Shown here: positions 49,358 through 57,658 of the stretch, piece by piece | Layout: each line of letters opens with the position of its first letter | How positions within the stretch are numbered: the stretch's first letter is position 1 | Assembly: GCA_965237875.1 (NCBI GenBank) | Contig: CBDEGP010000002.1 | Coordinates: forward strand, 1,674,001-1,738,000 | DNA length: 64,000 nucleotides | Direction of reading: 5' to 3' | Origin: DAOUJI01 sp965237875 | GTDB taxonomy: Bacteria; Chloroflexota; Dehalococcoidia; Lucifugimonadales; JAGWBF01 | Program-made: the position numbers and the translations under genes | Notes under the pieces: model-generated | The model's database searches: none | The model's input: only the letters and a program-made list of their open reading frames with translations | What the model was told of the DNA's origin: nothing

Positions 49358-51394
49358 ATGGGCAGCGCAGAAACCAAAACAGTCCAACGACTCGAGGACC
49401 TGAGGAAGGAAATCAACTTCCACGCCTACCGTTATTACGCTCTGGATGACCCCGTAATCGCCGACGGGCAGTACGACGCGCTCATGAGGGAACTTCAAGA
49501 GTTGGAGGAGGCCCATCCCGACCTGGCCGCCGCCGACTCTCCGACCCGGAGGGTTGGCGCCCCGCCCCTTGAGGGGTTCGACCAGGTGGAGCACGCTCTG
49601 CCCATGCTGAGCCTGGCCAACGCCTTCAACTTCCAGGAGCTGACCGCGTGGCATCGCAGGGTGGCGAACCTGCTTGAAGGCGCCCCGGTTCAGATGGTGT
49701 GCGAGCTAAAAATCGACGGTCTGGCGGTCTCGCTCACCTATCGCAACGGGACATTGGAGACAGGCGCCACCCGGGGCGACGGGTACCGGGGCGAAAACGT
49801 CACCGATAACCTGCGGACCGTCAAGAGCATTCCCCTGAGGCTGCAAGGAGACCCGCCGCCGGCCCTGGAAGCCCGGGGGGAGGTCTACTTCCCCAAGGCC
49901 CACTTCGAAGCCTTGAACCGTGAACGTATGGAACGAGGCGAACCGACCTACGCCAATCCCAGGAACACCGCAGCGGGTTCGCTGAGGCAGCTTGATTCCA
50001 GGATCACCGCCACGCGTAATCTGGCCATCTACATATACTCCCTGGGCTATCACGAGAACGGGGCCGCGCCTGACACCCACTGGGACGCTCTGTCCGGCCT
50101 GCGAGAGATGGGCTTTCGCATAAACCACGAAAACCGCCTGTGCACGAACCTCGAGGAGGTCGAAGACCTCTATGCACACTGGTTGGAAGAACGGCACAAC
50201 CTCCCCTATCAGGCGGACGGGATTGTGGTGAAGATAAACTCTCTTGCCCAGCAGGACGAATTGGGATTTGTCGGACGCGAGCCACGCTGGGCCATAGCCT
50301 ACAAGTTCCCGGCGGAGCAGGCGGTCACAAGGCTAATGGACATCGGCATAAACGTGGGTCGAACGGGCAGCCTCAATCCCTTTGCGGTACTGGAGCCGGT
50401 GAACGTATCCGGCGCCGTGGTCAAGCTGGCCAACCTGCATAACGAAGAGGACATACGTAGGAAGGACATCCGCAAGGGTGACTGGGTCATTGTCGAGCGG
50501 GCGGGGGAAGTGATCCCTCAAATCGTGGGGCCTGTCGTCGATCGGCGCACCGGCGAGGAGCAGGTCTTCTCCATGCCGGAGGAGTGCCCGGTGTGCGGGT
50601 CTCAGGTCGTCAAGCCGGAGACCGAAGCTATGCACCGGTGTCCCAACTCCGCCTGCCCAGCTCAGTTCTTCGAGCTGTTGAAGCATTTCGTCTCCAAGGG
50701 CGCCATGGACATAGACGGCCTCGGCGAGCGGTGGTGCCGCATTCTCATCGACCAGGGGCTGCTCAGCGACGTCGCGGACCTTTACGGCTTGAGGGCCGAA
50801 CAACTGACAGAGCTGGAACGCATGGGGGAAGTCCTGGCGGGCAAGATAGTCCGAAACGTCGAGGCAAGCAAAGACCGCTCCCTTTCCAGGACCGTCTTCG
50901 CTCTGGGAATTCTCCACGTGGGATCGGAGACGGCGGAGCTGCTAGCCCGGAACTACTCAAGTCTTGACGAATTGTCGCAGGCGTCCGATGAAGACCTGAC
51001 CGCGATAGAGGGCATCGGAAAGGTCATAGCGGACTCCATAGCCGATTACTTCCGAGACCCGTCCAACCTCAGCGTCATCGAGAAGCTGAAACAGGCCGGG
51101 GTCAAGCTGGAGCAGGAAGCGCCCATACCGTCAGCGGCGGGACCCTTGCCCCTGGCCGGAGTCTCTTTCGTGGTGACGGGAACCCTGGAGTCCATGAGCC
51201 GTTCCCAAGCCGAGTCACGCATCAAGGAGCTTGGAGGAAGCGCCGGCTCGTCGGTCTCCAGGAAGACCGCATATTTGGTGGCCGGCGCTTCTCCCGGCTC
51301 CAAGCTGGAGACCGCCAGAAAGCTGGACACGCCCATCCTGGACGAGGCTGGGTTCCTGGAACTGTTGGAAAAGTCCGGCTCGCAGGCGCCTTGA
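49358..51394 (+). CDS. ligA: NAD-dependent DNA ligase
   Basis: This 678-aa protein is LigA, which seals nicks in DNA using NAD. The N-terminal Ia domain ends before the adenylation motif CELKIDGLAVSLTYRNG, with the active lysine near residue 118. Family motifs GVRGDG-like GATRGDGYRGENVTDNLRTVKSIP, ARGEVYFPKAHFEALN, NPRNTAAGSLRQLD and the OB-fold VGRTGSLNPFAVLEPV follow. The zinc finger is CPVCGSQVVKPETEAMHRCPNSAC (about 409-432). Helix-hairpin-helix repeats and a C-terminal BRCT domain complete it. It overlaps the pth reading frame upstream region only. Confidence 0.97.
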   Translation: MGSAETKTVQRLEDLRKEINFHAYRYYALDDPVIADGQYDALMRELQELEEAHPDLAAADSPTRRVGAPPLEGFDQVEHALPMLSLANAFNFQELTAWHRRVANLLEGAPVQMVCELKIDGLAVSLTYRNGTLETGATRGDGYRGENVTDNLRTVKSIPLRLQGDPPPALEARGEVYFPKAHFEALNRERMERGEPTYANPRNTAAGSLRQLDSRITATRNLAIYIYSLGYHENGAAPDTHWDALSGLREMGFRINHENRLCTNLEEVEDLYAHWLEERHNLPYQADGIVVKINSLAQQDELGFVGREPRWAIAYKFPAEQAVTRLMDIGINVGRTGSLNPFAVLEPVNVSGAVVKLANLHNEEDIRRKDIRKGDWVIVERAGEVIPQIVGPVVDRRTGEEQVFSMPEECPVCGSQVVKPETEAMHRCPNSACPAQFFELLKHFVSKGAMDIDGLGERWCRILIDQGLLSDVADLYGLRAEQLTELERMGEVLAGKIVRNVEASKDRSLSRTVFALGILHVGSETAELLARNYSSLDELSQASDEDLTAIEGIGKVIADSIADYFRDPSNLSVIEKLKQAGVKLEQEAPIPSAAGPLPLAGVSFVVTGTLESMSRSQAESRIKELGGSAGSSVSRKTAYLVAGASPGSKLETARKLDTPILDEAGFLELLEKSGSQAP

Positions 51395-51458
51395 TGGGCT
51401 GTTCTCGTCAAGCGCCGGGCAAACCCCGGACGGGCGCAATCCGGCCGTTGGGCGTCTT

Positions 51459-52025
51459 ATGAGCCCTGTTAGACTGTTAGTAGGCTTGGGAAACCCCGGC
51501 TTGAAATATTCCAAGAATCGCCACAACGTGGGGTTCAAGTGCATCGACCAGATGGCCCGCAGGTGGGGCGTCAAGCTGGGGGACCGCAGGGCCAAGGCCG
51601 TCATCGGCCAAGGCCGTGTGTGCGGCACGGACATAGCGCTGGCCAAGCCCCGCACCTACATGAACGACAGCGGTGCGGCTGTGGAATACCTTATGACCCG
51701 GTTCTCCGCCTCGCCCGAGGACTTGCTGGTCGTCTATGACGACATTGCGCTTCCGCTGGGAACGATACGCGCCCGCAGGTCGGGAAGCGACGGGGGGCAT
51801 AACGGGGTGCGTTCCATCATCGACGAATTGGGGTCTAAGGAGTTCCCCCGGATCCGCGTGGGAATCGGCGCGCCCGACGACGGAGAGTCCTACGTCAAGT
51901 ATGTGCTGGGGAATTTTCAAAAGCACGAAGAGAAAGTCATAACTCCTGTGATTGCCGCCGTGGCCGACGCCGTGGAGGTCCTGCTGGAGGAGGGGATAGA
52001 AAAGGCCATGAACCGTTTCAACTGA
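51459..52025 (+). CDS. pth: Peptidyl-tRNA hydrolase
   Basis: This 188-aa protein is peptidyl-tRNA hydrolase, which recycles tRNA from stalled peptidyl-tRNA. It starts LLVGLGNPGLKYSKNRHNVGF, with the catalytic histidine in RHNVGF, and has LAKPRTYMNDSGAAVEYL, VVYDDIALPLGTIRARRSGSDGGHNGVRSII and FPRIRVGIG. I chose the ATG at 51459; the frame is open further upstream but only as shadow of ligA. It follows ligA by about 60 bases. Its end overlaps the MFS gene end by eight bases, tail to tail. Confidence 0.95.
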   Translation: MSPVRLLVGLGNPGLKYSKNRHNVGFKCIDQMARRWGVKLGDRRAKAVIGQGRVCGTDIALAKPRTYMNDSGAAVEYLMTRFSASPEDLLVVYDDIALPLGTIRARRSGSDGGHNGVRSIIDELGSKEFPRIRVGIGAPDDGESYVKYVLGNFQKHEEKVITPVIAAVADAVEVLLEEGIEKAMNRFN

Positions 52026-53331
52026 CCCTGGACGCCTCCGTCCTTTCCTGTATGGGGTTGGGCCTCTTCAGGAACAGGCAAAGGACGGCCCCCAGAACAT
52101 ATACAGGAACAAAGGCAACCACCACAAGCATGTAACTTTCATCATGGGTATCCCTGACCCAGCCCGCGAATATGGGTGTGAGAAACATGCCCACATTGAA
52201 GGCGGCGGACATGATGCCGAAGAGGGTGGCAAAGCTTCTACGTCCGAAGAAATGGCCCAACGCCGCCCATTGGACTGCATTGCCTCCATCTCCTACCGCC
52301 ATGCCCAATACGAATATGGAGACGGCCGTCATGCCGTCCAGGAAAATCAGGGCTGCGATTCCCGCGGCGGCGGCAAGGGCGGAATAAAACAGGATGGACT
52401 GGAAGCGAATGCGCTGCGCCAGCATCCCGGATATGAGTGTGGTTGGGACGGCCACGGCAAACATCAGGGAGAACATGAACCCGGCAGTGGTCTCCTCGAG
52501 GCCTTTCCACTGGAATATCTGCACCGCATGGACTGCCAGCGCCCCCCAGACGCTGATTCGGATGAAGGCTGACGCCAGCATGATCCAGTAAGCGCGGGTG
52601 GCCAACGCTTCCCGCACTGTGAAGTCTACGTCAGCGGCTTGAGACGCCTCGGACAAACCCTGTGCCATCTCCCTGCGCCGGGCCTCTGCGGCTCCCTCCG
52701 GCTCTATGCCCATCCTCTCCGGTGAATGACGGATCACCATAGCCAAGGGGACCAGGATGGCCGCCATGAATATCCCGCCGATGAGCATCACGTCCCGCCA
52801 GCCCAGCGCGTGGACTCCTATGACAACCAAGGGCAGGATGGCGGCGCCCCCAAGCTGGAAGCCGGTTATCTGTATGGACAAGGCCAGGGCCTTCTTGCCG
52901 ACAAACCACCGGTTGACTGCCGCAAGCAAGGTGTGGCCCATGCCGGCGCTCTTGCCGGTGGCGACCATAGCCACGAATATAAGTGCGAACAGCCAGTAGG
53001 AGTCCACCCAGCGAAGAATTATGAATCCGGCGCAGGCGGTCAGCCCTCCGAACAGGATCATCGGCCTGGCCCCGAAACGGTCGACCATCCTGCCGAATAG
53101 GGGGCCCGTTATGGAGCCTTCCGCACGGGTCAGCGAGAAGATGAGGGAGGTCTGGGTGTTGTTGAGTCTCAGGTCCGCTTTGATGGGACCGAAGAACACC
53201 CCCACGCTGTGGGAGAAGATGCCTGCCGAAAAAGTGGCGATGACGAAACCGGCGGCGAGCGCCCACCAACCGTAGTAGACCGAGCCAAGCCGCCGCCGTA
53301 AACCTTGTGCACCGTACTGCTGGCGTACCAA
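52018..53331 (-). CDS. MFS transporter
   Basis: This 437-aa protein is a major facilitator with about 12 hydrophobic segments. It resembles the oxalate/formate antiporter (OFA) and monocarboxylate branch: YYGWWALAAGFVIATFSAGIFSHSVGVFFGPIKADL at the start, then a cytoplasmic loop with LFGRMVDRFGARPMILFGGL (motif A type, GxxxDRxGxR) in the N-half. A polar central loop with many charged residues (RRREMAQGLSEASQAADV) separates the two halves. The likely substrate is an organic acid, but this is not proven. It is co-directional with the PEP-mutase-like gene about 80 bases upstream. Confidence 0.85.
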   Translation of the reverse strand: MVRQQYGAQGLRRRLGSVYYGWWALAAGFVIATFSAGIFSHSVGVFFGPIKADLRLNNTQTSLIFSLTRAEGSITGPLFGRMVDRFGARPMILFGGLTACAGFIILRWVDSYWLFALIFVAMVATGKSAGMGHTLLAAVNRWFVGKKALALSIQITGFQLGGAAILPLVVIGVHALGWRDVMLIGGIFMAAILVPLAMVIRHSPERMGIEPEGAAEARRREMAQGLSEASQAADVDFTVREALATRAYWIMLASAFIRISVWGALAVHAVQIFQWKGLEETTAGFMFSLMFAVAVPTTLISGMLAQRIRFQSILFYSALAAAAGIAALIFLDGMTAVSIFVLGMAVGDGGNAVQWAALGHFFGRRSFATLFGIMSAAFNVGMFLTPIFAGWVRDTHDESYMLVVVAFVPVYVLGAVLCLFLKRPNPIQERTEASRVS

Positions 53332-53413
53332 ATGGCCTTTCCGTAGGGCATAACCTAGGGGGTGAGGCCGATGTCCCCACCCCCTATCCCGGAGACGATG
53401 AATTTCAAGGCAA

Positions 53414-54265
53414 TCAGACCTTCAGGTGCGAGACGCCGTACCGCTTCTCCATCTCGTATATCTCCTGGAGTCCCAGCAGGTTGGCGACGTCCATGCGGGT
53501 GGCGTAACGGCTGGGGTCCACCTTGCCGACGGCCTTCAGCTCCTCGAAAGCGTCCTTGACCGCCTTGTACACCAGCCATATCGTGCTGCCGCAAATCATG
53601 AGCTTGTACCCCAACTCGGCCACTTCATGGCTGGGCAGCAGGTCGCCGTTGTACATCCTGTGCAGGTGTCCCAAGTCCGAAGCGTACATGTGGAGGTCAT
53701 CCACACTCTTGATCCCGTCCACGAACACCATGTCGGCGCCGGCTTCGACGTAGGCATTGCAGCGGCGCACTGTGTCGTCCCACCCGTTCACCGCGTAGGC
53801 GTCGCACCGGGCGATGACGGTAAAGTCGGGGTCCGAGCGGGCGTCCTGAGCGGCCCTGAGCTTCTCGACCATCTCCTCGGGCGGTATGACCTCTTTGCCC
53901 TCGAAGAACCCGCACTTCTTGGGGAACAGCTGGTCCTCGATGTGGATGGCGGCCACTCCGGCGGACTCATACTCTTTAACGGTGCGGTAGACGTTCAGGG
54001 GGTTGCCGTAGCCGGTGTCGGCGTCACTGATCACCGGAATGTCCACTGCGTCGGCGATATAGCGCGCGTTCTGAACCATTTCCGTTTGGGTCAGCAGCCC
54101 AACGTCGGGATACCCCCTCTCGGCGGATGTGCCCGAGCCAGTCATGTAGATTGCGCTGAAGCCGACGGACTCGGCAATCTTCGCGTGAAGGGCGTTCATT
54201 ACAAACGGAGCTACGACCATCTCACCTGAGTTTAGAAGCTGCTTGAATCTGGCGGTCGGTTTCAT
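53414..54265 (-). CDS. Isocitrate lyase/PEP mutase-family protein
   Basis: This 283-aa alpha/beta-barrel protein belongs to the isocitrate lyase/PEP mutase superfamily. The metal site is VISDADTGYGN (D81, D83), and the catalytic-loop motif is FPKKCGF with C118, the KKCG signature of lyases such as methylisocitrate lyase and oxaloacetate decarboxylase. VIARCDAY and MVFVDG complete the core. The C-terminus is short, so it is the small-lyase type; the exact substrate is uncertain. It is transcribed toward the MFS gene. A 116-bp palindromic element lies just upstream. Confidence 0.85.
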   Translation of the reverse strand: MKPTARFKQLLNSGEMVVAPFVMNALHAKIAESVGFSAIYMTGSGTSAERGYPDVGLLTQTEMVQNARYIADAVDIPVISDADTGYGNPLNVYRTVKEYESAGVAAIHIEDQLFPKKCGFFEGKEVIPPEEMVEKLRAAQDARSDPDFTVIARCDAYAVNGWDDTVRRCNAYVEAGADMVFVDGIKSVDDLHMYASDLGHLHRMYNGDLLPSHEVAELGYKLMICGSTIWLVYKAVKDAFEELKAVGKVDPSRYATRMDVANLLGLQEIYEMEKRYGVSHLKV

Positions 54266-54344
54266 GGGAGCCTCCCTGCTTGTGTCCAGCCGGTTGTCGT
54301 CAACCGGCCGGCGCTATGCTCGTCGGTTTTGCCCGTTAGCCCCA

Positions 54345-54460
54345 GGGTCTTTGGATTATCTCAGGTTCTCCTTCTTTTCGTTCGCGGTGAGCATGTCGAA
54401 GGGCGGTTCGACAAGCTCACCGCGAACGGGGCAAACAAGGCATCTGGCAATCGAAAGACC
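54345..54460. repeat. 116-bp palindromic interspersed element, copy 2
   Basis: Same element as 725-840, of equal length, with 21-nt arms at 54380-54400 and 54407-54427 and the same GGGCGG loop. The left arm differs by one base (A for T), so the stem has one mismatch. It lies between the PEP-mutase-like gene and trxB, both on the minus strand, and might also act as a terminator of trxB transcripts. Confidence 0.85.
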
Positions 54461-54466
54461 TTGCCG

Positions 54467-55396
54467 TTAGCCCCAAGTCTGTCCCGCAATGTAGCGGTAG
54501 ACCTCGACAGCTGCGGTGACTCCGTCCCCGGCGGCGGCGGCCAGCTGGGAGACTGAATTCTGGCGTATGTCGCCGGCGGCGTATATTCCCGGGACCTCGG
54601 TCTCCATTTTCACGTTGACGGGGATATGACCGGCGTTGTCCGTATTGACAACGCCCTGCAGGAAACTGCCGTTGGGGGACAGGCCCACGTAGACGAAAAG
54701 TCCTGTCAGGTTCACCTGCTCCACCAGATTGGTCACCAGGTTGCGCACCCTGACTCCGCTGACCGTGCCCTCTCCGGAGACCGCTTCCACAGCGGTGTTG
54801 TACACCAGCTCGATATTGGGGTGCTGGACGACCCTGTCCCTGAGGGCTTTATGCGCGCGGAGGGTGTCCCTCCGGTGGAAGAGAATCACGTTGTCCGTAT
54901 ACTCGGTCAGCGTCAGGGCTTCGTCGGCGGCAGCGTCTCCGCCTCCCACGACTCCCACCACCTCGTTCTTGAACAACGGCCCGTCGCAGGTGGCGCAGTG
55001 GGAAACGCCCGATCCCACCATTTCCTCTTCTCCCGGAATCCCTAGGGTTTTCATGGTCGAGCCGGCGGCGACGATTATAGCCTTGGCCCTATAGGAGTCG
55101 CCGTCTGTCATCAAAACACGGTATGGACCGTCCAGGGCGGCGCCTGTAGCCTCGCCCATCAGGAACTCGGCTCCGGCGTCCATGGCCTGTTCCTGAAGCA
55201 GCGCAGACAACTCGGCCCCTGAGACCCCTTTGGAGAATCCGGGGAAGTTCTCGATCCTCTCGGCGTTGATTATCTGACCGCCGCCCATCAGCTGCTCCAG
55301 GATCCCCGTTTTCAGCCCGTACCTGCTGGCGTACATGCCTGCCGACAGGCCGGCGACGCCGGCTCCGATGATTATCACGTCGTAGTCACTGGGCAA
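54467..55396 (-). CDS. trxB: Thioredoxin-disulfide reductase
   Basis: This 309-aa flavoprotein reduces thioredoxin with NADPH. The FAD site is DVIIIGAGVAGLSAGMYASRYGLKTGILE, the redox-active disulfide is C134-C137 in CATCDGPLF, and the NADPH site is GVVGGGDAAADEALTLTEYTDNVILFHRRD. The C-terminal block ETEVPGIYAAGDIRQNSVSQLAAAAGDGVTAAVEVYRYI is intact. Its length is normal for the family. It is co-directional with the metal and respiratory cluster upstream, but about 160 bases separate them, so it may be transcribed on its own. Confidence 0.94.
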   Translation of the reverse strand: MPSDYDVIIIGAGVAGLSAGMYASRYGLKTGILEQLMGGGQIINAERIENFPGFSKGVSGAELSALLQEQAMDAGAEFLMGEATGAALDGPYRVLMTDGDSYRAKAIIVAAGSTMKTLGIPGEEEMVGSGVSHCATCDGPLFKNEVVGVVGGGDAAADEALTLTEYTDNVILFHRRDTLRAHKALRDRVVQHPNIELVYNTAVEAVSGEGTVSGVRVRNLVTNLVEQVNLTGLFVYVGLSPNGSFLQGVVNTDNAGHIPVNVKMETEVPGIYAAGDIRQNSVSQLAAAAGDGVTAAVEVYRYIAGQTWG

Positions 55397-55555
55397 AGCT
55401 CACCTCCGACGGGAGCGAATGAAGGGGTTGCCATGTGGCGTAACTATAAGTCTGGCCGAATTTGAGTGTCAAGGAGAGTCTGCCCTCTTGTGCAACGGGT
55501 TGTCCAGGCGTGCGCTTAGGGACTGTCAGGCAGGGGGGAGGAGGCGTCGGGCCGG

Positions 55556-57178
55556 TCAGTCCACGATGGGCTGGGCGATAATCCAGAGGCTGACCACCGT
55601 GTAGAGCACCATCAGCGCCGCTATGGGCATTTGGCTCTTCAAAGTGAGCTGTGGGTCTCTGAAGAGCCGCATGGCAACCTTGTGGGCCAGGTAGACGCTG
55701 AGAACATGGCCCGCAACCACAACTCCCACGGACAGGAACCACAGGCTCTTTCCGCTGACCAAGCCGATGTTAGTCACGTACCCCGCGGTCCCAAAGAGGT
55801 CCCATCCCCTGCCGAAGGGGTCCGAGGCAAGAGGGATTATGACCTGGCCTTGTATCAGCAGCAACGTTAGGAAGTGGGCGATATTGTACGCCAGGGCTAT
55901 GGGTATCAGCGTGTACATGAACTCGCGGGCTATTTCCAGCGAACTTAGGCGTCTTCCGACCATTCTCGACGCCAGGCCGGAGAAGAGAAGATAGACCACA
56001 AAGAAAACGCACGGGAACAGCAGAAGCCCCAGCGTGTCGGCGATGACCACTCCGTTGACGACTTCCGTGTCCATAACGCCTATGAACCGCTCCAGGGAGA
56101 ACAGGCGGACCTCCGACCAGGCCGGAGTGGCGCTGAACCCGTCGTATGTAACCGTAGCCAGAAGCAATGCGACCATGACCAGCACGTCGTTGGCGGCGGG
56201 TCCCCAACGGCCCAGCCCAACGCCGAAAGGCCTGACGTTTATCTCCCGGTCGGTCACGACGGGCACGGCGTCCAGAACGACGGCTTGGGTGGCGCCTTCC
56301 GCCACCTCAATGAGGGGCTGGCCCGCAAGCTCAAAGCATTCGTAGCAGTTCACGCACTCATCGTCGGGTCCCAGGCATACGTTGGTGCATTCGTCGCAGA
56401 CCGTTGGGTCGTTGACTCGGACCTCCGTGGGCGCAAACTTTGCCAGGAGGGAGAAGACCACCGAAAAGGCCTCGCCGTGGCGCAGCCACTGGTGTTTGCC
56501 GTAGAGGTGCATGCCCCCCAGCGCAGTCACGGTGTAGGCTATTGCCATGACGCCGATGTGGTTGGGCGCGCTGGAGTATACGTAAGAGTTTTCGATCCAG
56601 GAGAACAACAGGAACAGGACTATGGCGGGCCAGACCCCAAGCCCCTCAGGGCGCTCCCGCTCCAGAGACAGGGAGCTTCCCGGCCGGAACTGGGAATAGA
56701 CCCACTCGGCTCCCTCGTAGAGGTTTTGCCACGGATTGGCGATTGCCCACACATTGCCCAGGAGGGCGACTATAAACCCCATTCCCACCCACCAGATTAT
56801 CCAAACGAAGGTGGGGGCCCAGTTGAGATGGGATACGTTTGCGCCGAATAACCCTGTAGCTATGACCAGCCCCAGCAGGAAGACGGACGCCCCCTTTACC
56901 GCAAAGACAGTCAAGGGATTCATCAGCAGCAGCCTCATCGCCGAGGAACTGACCAGGTCGTATCTCCAGTAGACGGTCCGGCCCCCAGCGTCGCCCTTGA
57001 CGAACAGGGACGCCACTACGAAAGAAAGGGTGACGGCGGCCCCGGCCCCCACCATGAAGTAGGCCAGGGGCACGGGCAGGTCGTACCGCTGCCCAAAGCC
57101 ATGAGCGTAGACCGGGCCGGCCGCCAGCGCCGCCAGCAGGGCCGCGAGGGCCAGCAAGACCTTGGGACGCAGAATCAT
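55556..57178 (-). CDS. Polytopic membrane protein with Cys-rich loop
   Basis: This 540-aa protein has a signal-like start ending AGPVYAHGFGQRYDLPVPL and about ten to twelve hydrophobic segments. A soluble loop between segments carries CDECTNVCLGPDDECVNCYE, then CFELAGQP: six cysteines with CxxC spacing, like a zinc or iron-sulfur site. I recall similar actinobacterial membrane proteins sometimes called fenitrothion hydrolase by automated transfer; that name is not evidence of activity. It lies directly downstream of a cytochrome c gene and CopC-CopD remnants on the same strand, suggesting a respiratory or metal-related role. Confidence 0.7.
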   Translation of the reverse strand: MILRPKVLLALAALLAALAAGPVYAHGFGQRYDLPVPLAYFMVGAGAAVTLSFVVASLFVKGDAGGRTVYWRYDLVSSSAMRLLLMNPLTVFAVKGASVFLLGLVIATGLFGANVSHLNWAPTFVWIIWWVGMGFIVALLGNVWAIANPWQNLYEGAEWVYSQFRPGSSLSLERERPEGLGVWPAIVLFLLFSWIENSYVYSSAPNHIGVMAIAYTVTALGGMHLYGKHQWLRHGEAFSVVFSLLAKFAPTEVRVNDPTVCDECTNVCLGPDDECVNCYECFELAGQPLIEVAEGATQAVVLDAVPVVTDREINVRPFGVGLGRWGPAANDVLVMVALLLATVTYDGFSATPAWSEVRLFSLERFIGVMDTEVVNGVVIADTLGLLLFPCVFFVVYLLFSGLASRMVGRRLSSLEIAREFMYTLIPIALAYNIAHFLTLLLIQGQVIIPLASDPFGRGWDLFGTAGYVTNIGLVSGKSLWFLSVGVVVAGHVLSVYLAHKVAMRLFRDPQLTLKSQMPIAALMVLYTVVSLWIIAQPIVD

Positions 57179-57271
57179 GCCCGGCCCTTTTCAAATGGGA
57201 CGCAGCGCGTGGCACTGCCCGGCGTCGGCAGGGCTCGCTTCCGAATTCTCACAAGTGCGATGAGCCTTCCT

Positions 57272-57646
57272 TTATTCGAGGGTCTTAATATAGTTGATTA
57301 CGTGCCAGATTTCCTCGTCGGTCAGCTGTTCTCCCAAGGGGGCCATGGACGTTCCGGGAATGCCGTCATGGATGAAGCGGAACAGGTCGCCGTCCGGGTG
57401 CAGCGGAACGTGGACGACCAGGTCGGCGGCAGGGGGGTCCAACCCCGCGACGCCCGGGCCGTTCCCTCTGCCGGAAGCTCCGTGGCACACCTGGCAAGCT
57501 GCCGTGTAGGTCTGGAGCCCTGCTTCCAGGGATTCAGGATTGGGAGGGAAGGGGTTGCGCAAAAGCTCCTGGCCGCCGGGCTGGCCGAACTGGGTGGTCG
57601 CCATAAGAGCAAGTCCCGCGCAGGCCGCCGCAAGCCCCGGCCCCAT
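57272..57646 (-). CDS. Small class I cytochrome c
   Basis: This 124-aa protein is an exported c-type cytochrome. After a hydrophobic N-terminus comes one heme site, CQVCH (C51, C54, H55), in TAACQVCHGASGRGNG. The distal methionine is in GTSMAPLGEQLTDEEIWHVINYIKTL, the usual class I ending. It probably carries electrons in the periplasm or at the outer face of the membrane. It lies 12 bases after the CopC-CopD remnant and about 90 bases before the polytopic Cys-rich protein gene. Confidence 0.92.
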   Translation of the reverse strand: MGPGLAAACAGLALMATTQFGQPGGQELLRNPFPPNPESLEAGLQTYTAACQVCHGASGRGNGPGVAGLDPPAADLVVHVPLHPDGDLFRFIHDGIPGTSMAPLGEQLTDEEIWHVINYIKTLE

Positions 57647-57658
57647 GACAGCCTTGCC

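Noticed and set aside
48040..49449. 469-codon plus-strand open frame opposite the ThDP enzyme
   Set aside because: It has the His/Gly/Arg-rich composition of a shadow and no motif, whereas the minus-strand ThDP enzyme is complete.
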